In this document: one piece after another, positions 6,276-13,002 of the stretch
Layout of the letters: each line of letters starts with the position of its first letter
Position numbering within the stretch: position 1 is the stretch's first letter
NCBI GenBank assembly: GCA_036402115.1
Contig: DASWTM010000149.1
Coordinates: forward strand, 1-14,511
DNA: 14,511 bases
From: Chryseosolibacter sp036402115
Lineage (GTDB): Bacteria > Bacteroidota > Bacteroidia > Cytophagales > Cyclobacteriaceae
Direction of reading: 5' to 3'
Notes under the pieces: generated by a model
The model's database searches: none
What the model saw: only the letters and a program-made list of their open reading frames with translations
Told to the model about the DNA's origin: nothing
Translations under genes and position numbers: made by a program

Positions 6276-9200
6276 ATGAACCGGCAAGTTATTAAAAAAC
6301 GGATTCGTAAAATATTAGCCTATACAATTACCAGTATAGTCTTTCTGCTCATTTCTGCGTTTCTCACCCTTCAGATCCCGGCCGTGCAGGATTACCTGAT
6401 CGATCGCTACCTCAGTGGGTTTTCGAAAGTGATTGGTTTTGAGTCGTCTATCCAGACATTCCGATTGCTTTGGTTTGACAGGCTGGAGTTGACTGGCGTA
6501 AAAGTAATCGATTCAGAAGACAACGCGATGATAGAGGCTGAGAAGATCCTGATCAACTTTAAACTGAGCACGCTTGTCACCAAACAAAACGACATAAATA
6601 TCGATGGAATTTCAGTTGAAGGCGCGCATGTCTTCGTGACAAAAATAAATGAGTCTGACACCGCGCGGAACCTTAACATCAACGTGTTTGTAAACCGCAT
6701 CAACGAAAACTATGGTGGTAGTGGTGGAACGGGAAGGACTCAGCGCGTGAATATAGGCGAGGCAGTTGTCACGGGCAGTAATTTCAGGTATGTCGATCAG
6801 GATCGCGATTCAATAAAGACCGGATTTAATTACAACCACTTCGGGTTTGATATAGACGAAGCTCAACTCCAAAACTTCCTCGTACTCGGTGACACCACCG
6901 AATTCAATGTGACGACACTACTGGCTACCGACCTTCATAAAGACCTTCAGATAAAAGAGCTCTCAACGTTTTTCAGGCTTTCGCAGGCCAGCATGGAGTT
7001 TACTGACCTAAATCTTAAAGCAAACAATAGTTTTATTTCGGATAGCATCGTCTTTACATTCAACGGCCAGGGCGAGCTTAGCGATTTTGTCAGTAAAGTA
7101 AATGTTAATGCTCACTTCGAAAAGACGCTGTTACAGCCACGCGATCTCGCACTCTTTGCTCCCCAGGTAAAAAATATGACGAGCCCGATCCTGATGAATG
7201 GGACATTCAAAGGGCGCATCAATAATTTCAGATTTACGGACATGGAAGTGGCGACCGGCAATACGGTGCTGCGTGGATCGCTTGACATGGACGGTCTTCC
7301 TGACATTGAGGAAACATTTATCATCCTCGATCTGAAGGATTCGCGCGTTGACTTTCAGGACCTTGCCTTCGTCATCAATGACGCAATCATTGGAAGGTTA
7401 ACCCCCATTGGACGAATCGGATTGGACGGACAGTTTTTAGGCTACCCGTATGACTTCGTTGCTAAAGGAAACATTGAAAGCCGCTTGGGAAACATCCGCT
7501 CGGATATAAATTTTAAAGTAAATGAGCAGGATTTCGACCGCTCGGTCTACAGTGGCCAGCTTGCACTTATTGACTTCGACATGGGTACTTACCTGAAGGA
7601 CACCATCAACTTTCAGAAAGTTTCGTTGAACGGAAGAGTGAAGGGCAAAGGTCTAACAAAAGATAAGGCAGATTTTACCTTGAATGGCAAAGTGAGCTCG
7701 ATTGGAATACGAAAGTACAATTACACGAACATTGTAACGAATGCCCGCTTTGCCTCCCAGCTCTTCAGCGGATTTTTCAAGATTGATGATCCCAATCTTC
7801 AATTTACTGCCGAGGGGTCCGTTGATCTTCGTGAAGGTCAGGATATCATAAAGGTTCAGGCAACGCTCGACACTGCGTACTTGCATAACCTGAACCTCAC
7901 CAAAAGAAGCATTTTTCTTCACTCTGTAATCAACGTCAACACGCAGGGACTCCACCTCGATAGTCTGCGTGGTGCCGTTGACTTAAAGGATTTTGTCATT
8001 CATTACGATGGAGAACGTCTTGCCTTGCCTACGGTTGCAGTCGATGCCGAACGAACAAACAACCAACGTGCCATCTATGTCAACTCTACACTTGTTGACG
8101 GGGAGGTTAAAGGTGATTTTCTTCTGACCGACATTTCGAAGGATATTCAGAAACTTGTTCAGGAGGTATTGCTGAATGTGCGCAACGACCAACAGGAGAT
8201 TGCGCGCTACTACGCAACCGAAAACTATCGTCCGAAAACCTATCAGGCCAACTTTAATGTAAACCTGAAGGACATTGACCCACTGTCGGACCTGCTTCAG
8301 ATAAATTTGCTCCTTTCCAACAATACAAAAGTTGAAGGAAAATTTACGAGTGGATATACGACCATTCTTCAGGCGTTTGCCGATATCGACTCAGTCGGTC
8401 TGAACAATACGATCATGCTCGATACCGAAGCAGAATTTACCGCTTCGAAAATTGCCGACAGCACCAGCGTGTTGGCAATGGCATTTGTGAATTCGCAGCG
8501 GCAACTTATTACGAATGAACTTTCCACAAAGAATCTCGTGGTGGAAGCAATCTGGAACAAAAACCACATTGATTTTGCGGTGGATGCAGACCAGGAAAAT
8601 CAAACGAATTACGTGCGTTTGAAAGGTGCGGTCGATTTTCTGAAAGATAGTACGCAAGTTCGCATGTTGCCCTCCACCATCAATCTGCTGGATAAAGCAT
8701 GGAACATTGATGAAGAGAATGTAGTAACCATCCAGAAGCGAGATGTGGATGTACGTGATCTGAAATTTGAGTACAATAATGAGTTTGTTCTTTTCGATGG
8801 CATGCTTTCCACCGATCCTGAAAAAATTATGTCGCTCCAGATTCAGAATTTGGATCTGTCAATCTTTAATCCGCTCACCAGAAGAAAACTAAAAGGTACG
8901 CTTGAAGCTGCATTCGACCTTTCTAATTTCTACTACGATCCATACGTTCAGAACGATCTGAGGATCGACAGCCTGTCCATTGACAACTTCCTGGTCGGAA
9001 ACATCGAAGGGAAAAACAAATGGGATACCCTTGCAAACAAATTTGATATTGATTTCTTCATCGATCGGTCAGCCAAAAGGATTGTGGATGTTACGGGCGA
9101 TTACAATCCTTCGCGGCAGTCGAACCCGTTGGATGTGACTGCACACCTTGATAAAGCTGACCTCAAAATCATTGAACCGTTTTTCGATTACATGTTTTCA

Positions 9201-10880
9201 AATCTTAACGGCTCTATTTCGGGCGATTACCGGATCTCTGGAAAACTAAATGCACCTGCTATCACGGGCGAAGGCCAGGTAAACGATGGTCAGATCACGA
9301 TCAACTACACGCGGGCACACTATGCGTTTACGGGGGTTGTTGGCCTTTCTCCAAACTCAATCTATTTTAAGAATATCAACCTGACGGACAACTTAAACAA
9401 CAAGGGAACGCTGAACGGAACAATCTCCCACAATAATTTTCGCGACACACGCATTAATATTGATGCTGCCTTCCGGAATTTTCAGGTGCTGAACACAACG
9501 GAAAAAGACAACAGTTTGTTTTTTGGCCAGGGATATGCGACCGGAGACCTTAATATTTTCGGGCCGGTCAATAACCTGAAGTTTACATCGAACGCGCGCA
9601 CTGAAAAAAATACAAGGATATCCATACCATTTGACCAGGAGACGGAAGTGACCCAGAGCACCTACTTAAAATTCGTCAGCTTTCGTGACTCAACTTTTCA
9701 GCAGTCGTTGGTTGAAAAAGGAAGGAACAAACTTGACCTCACAGGCATTACGATCGACTTCAATCTTGACGTAACACCGGATGCCTATTGCGAAATTATT
9801 CTTGATCGCAAGGCCGGGGATATTATTCGGGGGCGCGGACGCGGTGATATACAGCTTCAGCTCGATACAAAAGGTGAATTCAATATGTTCGGGCCGTTTG
9901 TGTTCACCGAGGGTAAATATAATTTTACGTTGTATGATATTGTGAACAAAGACTTTGAGATCAAACCGGGTAGTAAGATTACCTGGTATGGTGATCCGTA
10001 CAAGGGTACGCTTGATCTTGATGCTTCGTACAATCAAAATGCATCCTTTGCGCCAATCATTGCGACACAAAGCCTGAGCGATGACGAACGCAATGCGCCA
10101 CAACTCAGGCGCAAATATCCCGTCCAAGTACTTTTGGAAGTCGATGGACTAATGCTAAAGCCTGAGATTAAGTTTGACATTGTTGCCCGCGACCTTCCAC
10201 AAAGTGTTTCCATCGGCACCAAAGCGATTCGCCTTGACTTCGAATTTCAGGCATTTAAAAACCGAATCGATGAGCAGGAATTAAATCGCCAGGTTTTCAG
10301 TCTCATTATCCTCCGTAGATTTTCGCCACCCGATGCCTTTAACACCAGCGGCTCGATTGTGAATAGTGTGAGCGAACTCCTCTCCAATCAGCTGAGCAAT
10401 TTCGTAAGCCAGGTGGATGAAAATCTTGAGATCGATGTTGATCTCAGCACATTCGATGATGAAACGTATAACACCTTCCAGCTTCGGCTCTCTTATACAT
10501 TTCTCAATGGAAGGCTGCGCGTGACGCGTGACGGAACGTTCTATGGGCAAAACACAACCACGGCTCCCAACAACACGGGCAACCAGGTGAGCGCGATCGC
10601 GGGCGATTGGACGGTTGATTACATGCTCACCCCCGATGGTAAGTTGAAGATCAAAATGTATAACCGTACAAATTTCAACCCGATCCTGAATAGCCTTGGT
10701 ACGGGTACAACGGTGACGGCAGGCGTGAGCTTAAGCCACACACAAAGCTTTAATGCCATCAAAGACATCTGGCAATCTGCACGCAAGCGAAGACAAGAAC
10801 AACCAGAGGAGGAAGAACAGTCACCTGAAGATGTGAACGAAGAAGCCGTCAAAGAGGAAGAAGATGGTGGAGAAAAATAA
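6276..10880 (+). CDS. tamB: TamB-like translocation/assembly module protein (AsmA superfamily)
   Basis: A 1534-residue envelope protein. A basic N-terminus (MNRQVIKKRIRKI) is followed by one membrane helix (about res. 13-34), then a very long beta-rich periplasmic region built of AsmA/TamB-type repeats. The C-terminal TamB (DUF490) domain is clear: LDVTPDAYCEIILDRKAGD, then GRGRGDIQLQLDTKGEF and FGPFVFTEGKYNFTLYDI (roughly res. 1165-1230), then FEIKPGSKITWYGDP, and near the end LSNQLSNFVSQV and a WTVDYMLTPDGKLKIKMYNR strand set. The protein ends in a strongly acidic tail (EQPEEEEQ...VKEEEDGGEK). TamB-like proteins bridge inner and outer membrane and are linked to outer-membrane protein insertion and phospholipid transport. 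A GTG at 6261 would add five residues; I prefer the ATG because GTG lies inside the tsaD start region. The 3' end overlaps the DUF2279 gene by 17 bases. No TamA partner is seen here. Confidence 0.93.
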   Translation: MNRQVIKKRIRKILAYTITSIVFLLISAFLTLQIPAVQDYLIDRYLSGFSKVIGFESSIQTFRLLWFDRLELTGVKVIDSEDNAMIEAEKILINFKLSTLVTKQNDINIDGISVEGAHVFVTKINESDTARNLNINVFVNRINENYGGSGGTGRTQRVNIGEAVVTGSNFRYVDQDRDSIKTGFNYNHFGFDIDEAQLQNFLVLGDTTEFNVTTLLATDLHKDLQIKELSTFFRLSQASMEFTDLNLKANNSFISDSIVFTFNGQGELSDFVSKVNVNAHFEKTLLQPRDLALFAPQVKNMTSPILMNGTFKGRINNFRFTDMEVATGNTVLRGSLDMDGLPDIEETFIILDLKDSRVDFQDLAFVINDAIIGRLTPIGRIGLDGQFLGYPYDFVAKGNIESRLGNIRSDINFKVNEQDFDRSVYSGQLALIDFDMGTYLKDTINFQKVSLNGRVKGKGLTKDKADFTLNGKVSSIGIRKYNYTNIVTNARFASQLFSGFFKIDDPNLQFTAEGSVDLREGQDIIKVQATLDTAYLHNLNLTKRSIFLHSVINVNTQGLHLDSLRGAVDLKDFVIHYDGERLALPTVAVDAERTNNQRAIYVNSTLVDGEVKGDFLLTDISKDIQKLVQEVLLNVRNDQQEIARYYATENYRPKTYQANFNVNLKDIDPLSDLLQINLLLSNNTKVEGKFTSGYTTILQAFADIDSVGLNNTIMLDTEAEFTASKIADSTSVLAMAFVNSQRQLITNELSTKNLVVEAIWNKNHIDFAVDADQENQTNYVRLKGAVDFLKDSTQVRMLPSTINLLDKAWNIDEENVVTIQKRDVDVRDLKFEYNNEFVLFDGMLSTDPEKIMSLQIQNLDLSIFNPLTRRKLKGTLEAAFDLSNFYYDPYVQNDLRIDSLSIDNFLVGNIEGKNKWDTLANKFDIDFFIDRSAKRIVDVTGDYNPSRQSNPLDVTAHLDKADLKIIEPFFDYMFSNLNGSISGDYRISGKLNAPAITGEGQVNDGQITINYTRAHYAFTGVVGLSPNSIYFKNINLTDNLNNKGTLNGTISHNNFRDTRINIDAAFRNFQVLNTTEKDNSLFFGQGYATGDLNIFGPVNNLKFTSNARTEKNTRISIPFDQETEVTQSTYLKFVSFRDSTFQQSLVEKGRNKLDLTGITIDFNLDVTPDAYCEIILDRKAGDIIRGRGRGDIQLQLDTKGEFNMFGPFVFTEGKYNFTLYDIVNKDFEIKPGSKITWYGDPYKGTLDLDASYNQNASFAPIIATQSLSDDERNAPQLRRKYPVQVLLEVDGLMLKPEIKFDIVARDLPQSVSIGTKAIRLDFEFQAFKNRIDEQELNRQVFSLIILRRFSPPDAFNTSGSIVNSVSELLSNQLSNFVSQVDENLEIDVDLSTFDDETYNTFQLRLSYTFLNGRLRVTRDGTFYGQNTTTAPNNTGNQVSAIAGDWTVDYMLTPDGKLKIKMYNRTNFNPILNSLGTGTTVTAGVSLSHTQSFNAIKDIWQSARKRRQEQPEEEEQSPEDVNEEAVKEEEDGGEK

Positions 10881-11751
10881 ATGCCTTTTATGGGTGGTGT
10901 TCCTTTTACCCGTTGCGTTTTGCATTCCGCAAACCTTGGCCGCGCAAGAAGATAGCGTCAAGCGAAAGCGCCTCACTACCGTTATCGTTTCTTCCACGGT
11001 AGTAGTGCCAGCAACCTACGCTGGGCTTTATAACGTATGGTATAAAAATTCCCCGCGACAACGTTTTACATTTTTCAACGATAATGCTGAGTGGAAACAG
11101 GTGGACAAAGCAGGCCACTTTATTTCAAGCTTCTATTTTAGTTATGCCGGCTCGGAGGTGTTGCGCTGGTCGGGCGTTAAGCCGAAAAGAGCTGACCTGG
11201 CCGGTGCGCTGGCAGGATTTCTAATCATTGCTCCAATTGAATTGTTCGATGGCTATTCGGCAGACTATGGTGCCTCAACCGGTGACCTGATCGCTGACGC
11301 GGCCGGTCCCTTATTTTTCTTCGGTCAGCGAAAGCTTTGGAACGAGGTTAGAATTCATCCCAAGTTTTCTTTTCATCAAACGGGGTATGCGCCCCTACGA
11401 CCTAATGTTCTTGGCAACAATCTGGTTACGGAAATCATCAAGGATTACAATGGTCAAACACATTGGCTAAGTTTTGACGTGGACAAATTCATGCGTTTTC
11501 CTAAATGGCTAAACGTTGCTGTGGGGTATGGTGCTGATGGAATGGTATACGCGCGAGATGATGAAAACACTTCGAATGGGTACGCTCCATACCGGCAGTT
11601 TTATCTATCCCTCGATTTTGATCTTACTGCAATCCGCAGCCGGTCAAAAGTCGTCCGAACTGCACTCTTTCTTGCCAACATTGTAAAATTGCCGGCACCC
11701 GCGCTTATTCTTTCCAAAAACAGGGCTGAATTCCGGCCTTTTTATTTCTAG
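10864..11751 (+). CDS. DUF2279 family envelope protein
   Basis: A 295-residue protein with an N-terminal export signal (LLWVVFLLPVAFC core at res. 8-20, likely signal peptidase I site near LAAQE, 26-30). It is not a lipoprotein by sequence, since no lipobox precedes a mature Cys. Conserved DUF2279 features are DKAGHFISSFYFSY (81-94), LAGALAGFLIIAPIELFDGYS (start 112) and DYGASTGDLIADAAG (134-148). The C-terminal half, with WLNVAVGYGADGMVYARD and a final aromatic residue (FRPFYF), looks like beta strands of an envelope-associated protein. The biochemical function is unknown. The ATG lies inside the last codons of tamB in another frame (17-base overlap), so translation is likely coupled to TamB and a shared role at the outer membrane is a reasonable inference. 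Confidence 0.82.
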   Translation: MVEKNKCLLWVVFLLPVAFCIPQTLAAQEDSVKRKRLTTVIVSSTVVVPATYAGLYNVWYKNSPRQRFTFFNDNAEWKQVDKAGHFISSFYFSYAGSEVLRWSGVKPKRADLAGALAGFLIIAPIELFDGYSADYGASTGDLIADAAGPLFFFGQRKLWNEVRIHPKFSFHQTGYAPLRPNVLGNNLVTEIIKDYNGQTHWLSFDVDKFMRFPKWLNVAVGYGADGMVYARDDENTSNGYAPYRQFYLSLDFDLTAIRSRSKVVRTALFLANIVKLPAPALILSKNRAEFRPFYF

Positions 11752-11827
11752 AAAATATAGTTTCCCGGGCGACCCGCGTTCATCCCCCTTTTTGCTAACT
11801 TCATTCAACAATTAAAACCACCCCCTT

Positions 11828-12226
11828 ATGAATGTGATCAATACTGTAAAACAATACGCTGACCAGATTGGCGGCCAGTTTACTGACTACGATCATTCAA
11901 AATCAGTAATCGTAGTTCCGCTGGACAGAAGTCGCTTTCAGACAGTTCTCGCTATAACTCAGAAGAGCCCTGTATCAGGCCGTGATCAGGCAGTATTCAC
12001 TTCGAAAGTGTGTGAGTTCAGTCCCAGCATCGACTTGAAGATGTTGATGGAGCAAAATGCGAGTTTTGATTATAGCAAGTTCGTTGTTGAAGACGGCTAC
12101 CTGAAAGTGGAGGCGTCATGCCTTCCATCAACTGCATCTGAAGCACAGGTGAAGGAAATGATTCAGGAAGTAGCACAACTGGCAGATCATTATGAGTACC
12201 GGCTGACCGGGCAAGACATCCATTAA
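11828..12226 (+). CDS. Conserved-looking hypothetical protein with a secretion-chaperone-like layout
   Basis: A 132-residue soluble, mildly acidic protein. I do not recognise the family by name. The predicted order is helix (NVINTVKQYADQIGG, 2-16), strands (KSVIVVPLDRSRFQTVLAIT, 25-44, and QAVFTSKVCEFSP), a short helix (LKMLMEQNAS, 70-79), a strand pair (KFVVEDGYLKVEASCLP), then a long C-terminal helix (SEAQVKEMIQEVAQLADHYE). This helix-strands-helix-strands-helix order recalls the CesT/YbjN small-chaperone fold, but the match is structural intuition only. There is no signal peptide and no membrane segment. The 76-base upstream gap holds a weak -7-like TAACTTCA (11796-11803) without a well-placed TTG. 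A strong terminator follows 40 bases after the stop, so the gene is the end of a transcript. Confidence 0.75.
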   Translation: MNVINTVKQYADQIGGQFTDYDHSKSVIVVPLDRSRFQTVLAITQKSPVSGRDQAVFTSKVCEFSPSIDLKMLMEQNASFDYSKFVVEDGYLKVEASCLPSTASEAQVKEMIQEVAQLADHYEYRLTGQDIH

Positions 12227-12233
12227 TAAAATA

Positions 12234-12259
12234 CCAAAATCCAAATCTCAAATTTCAAA
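12234..12259 (-). repeat. 26-base TTTGG-rich repeat, upstream copy 1 (inverted)
   Basis: Begins CCAAAATCCAAATCTC on the plus strand. Its reverse complement matches the copy at 12331-12356 at about 20 of 26 positions. It lies just after the stop of the hypothetical gene and forms the left arm of an inverted pair that encloses the terminator. Confidence 0.6.
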
Positions 12260-12265
12260 GACCAG

Positions 12266-12296
12266 AAACCCGAGGATATGTTCATCCTTGGGTTTT
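12266..12296 (+). terminator. Intrinsic terminator of the hypothetical gene
   Basis: AAACCCGAGGAT (12266-12277) pairs with ATCCTTGGGTTT (12284-12295) as a 12-base-pair stem with a single G-U pair and a six-base loop, followed by TTTT, ACA and another T run. It ends transcription from 11828-12226 before rnpB. Confidence 0.85.
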
Positions 12297-12330
12297 ACAT
12301 TTTTATCCTTTACATTTTTTAATCGTGATT

Positions 12331-12356
12331 TTTGGAATTTGGTTTTTGGGATTTGG
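12331..12356 (+). repeat. 26-base TTTGG-rich repeat, upstream copy 2
   Basis: Begins TTTGGAATTTGGTTTTTGGG. It is the right arm of the inverted pair upstream of rnpB. A shorter degenerate copy, TTTGATTTTTGGGATTGG, follows at 12366-12383 and contains the proposed -33 element of rnpB. Confidence 0.6.
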
Positions 12357-12370
12357 ATCTTCTCTTTTGA

Positions 12371-12404
12371 TTTTTGGGATTGGCCCTGGCTATTTGTATT
12401 TTCG
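12371..12404 (+). promoter_or_regulatory. Candidate rnpB promoter
   Basis: TTTTTG (12371-12376), a 20-base spacer and TATTTTCG (12397-12404) match the Bacteroidota -33/-7 pattern TTG-N19-21-TAnnTTTG with one mismatch in the -7 box. Transcription would start about five bases later, which coincides with the predicted 5' end of RNase P RNA stem P1 at 12409. The -33 part lies in a degenerate repeat copy. Confidence 0.5.
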
Positions 12405-12408
12405 CCTC

Positions 12409-12799
12409 AGCAAGTTGCCTTATCGCTCGGCATTACGAATGCAGGGAGGAAAGTCCGGGCAACGCAGAGCATCGTACTTCCTAACGGGAAGGGTCCGCCT
12501 TTGGCGCGATACAGAAAGTGCCACAGAAAACAAACTACCCCTGATGGTTTTCCATTAGAGGAAAAGGTGAAAAGGTGAGGTAAGAGCTCACCGGTCATGC
12601 AGCAATGCAGGACGCATGGTAAACCTTACGAGTTGTAAAATCAAATAGGTCACGCTCCGGAAACGGATCCTGTTGCTCGCAGGAACTTCAGCGTGATGGG
12701 TAGATCGCTTGATCCTGGTGGCGACATCAGGACCAGATAAATGATAAGGTATCCCGGTGTCACAATCGGGAGGAACAGAACCCGGCTTACAGACTTGCT
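12409..12799 (+). ncRNA. rnpB: RNase P RNA (bacterial class A)
   Basis: Catalytic RNA of RNase P, which matures tRNA 5' ends. The universal core CRI block GAGGAAAGTCCGGGC is at 12446-12460 and the matching 3' block ACAGAACCCGGCTTAC at 12775-12790. Ends are set by stem P1: AGCAAGT (12409-12415) pairs perfectly with ACTTGCT (12793-12799), giving 391 bases. Inside, GGTAAACC...CAAATAGG (about 12618-12650) corresponds to the region seen in E. coli as GGTAAACTCC...CAAATAGG. GGGTAGATCGCTTGA (12698-12712) matches the L15 region, including the GGT that pairs with the CCA tail of precursor tRNA. No intrinsic terminator with a T run follows; a TTTTAAAA sequence and inverted repeats lie directly downstream. 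Open reading frames across this region are spurious. Confidence 0.96.
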
Positions 12800-12810
12800 A
12801 TTTTAAAATT

Positions 12811-12836
12811 CCAATAACCAATAACCAAATGTCAAA
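12811..12836 (-). repeat. 26-base repeat, downstream copy 1 (inverted)
   Basis: Begins CCAATAACCAATAACCAAA, 11 bases after the end of rnpB. Its reverse complement agrees with 12933-12958 at 25 of 26 positions and with 12869-12894 at 22 of 26. TTAAA flanks also match the 12933 copy. Confidence 0.85.
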
Positions 12837-12868
12837 CGTGAAGACGCAACTAACGAAGTAGACTCCGT

Positions 12869-12894
12869 TTTGAAATTTGGTAATTGGTGCTTGG
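12869..12894 (+). repeat. 26-base repeat, downstream copy 2
   Basis: Begins TTTGAAATTTGGTAATTGG. It is a degenerate direct repeat of 12933-12958 (22 of 26 identical) and inverted relative to 12811-12836, so the left copy could pair with either of two right copies. A run of seven T follows at 12895-12901. Confidence 0.75.
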
Positions 12895-12932
12895 TTTTTT
12901 TCGTACGCATCTCCACCACTTACACGCCCCTA

Positions 12933-12958
12933 TTTGATATTTGGTTATTGGTTATTGG
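12933..12958 (+). repeat. 26-base repeat, downstream copy 3
   Basis: Begins TTTGATATTTGGTTATTGG. It is the near-perfect inverted partner of 12811-12836, with 96 bases between the arms. It ends 44 bases before the response regulator start and contains the TTG proposed as that gene's -33 element. Confidence 0.85.
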
Positions 12959-12979
12959 TGCTTTAAACGCTTACTTTAG
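12948..12979 (+). promoter_or_regulatory. Candidate promoter of the sigma-54 activator gene
   Basis: TTG (12948-12950), 21 bases, then TACTTTAG (12972-12979) fits the Bacteroidota promoter pattern with one mismatch in the -7 box. It would give a leader of about 20 bases before ATG at 13003. No Shine-Dalgarno is seen ahead of the ATG. Confidence 0.4.
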
Positions 12980-13002
12980 AGACCAAATCCGAAAAGATTA
13001 TT

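Noticed and set aside
9690..10222. Minus-strand frames inside tamB (9690-10127, 10034-10222)
   Set aside because: They are antisense shadows of the conserved TamB domain, with unnatural composition.
11763..11777. CGGG-CGA-CCCG mini-palindrome after the DUF2279 gene as terminator
   Set aside because: The stem is four base pairs with no T run directly after it.
12288..12598. Open reading frames on both strands (12288-12578, 12325-12558, 12407-12598)
   Set aside because: They cover repeats and the RNase P RNA gene; their proteins are low-complexity or unstructured and the RNA hallmarks explain the sequence.
12234..12958. CRISPR array
   Set aside because: The repeats are few, diverged, in both orientations, and not separated by uniform spacers; no cas genes are present.
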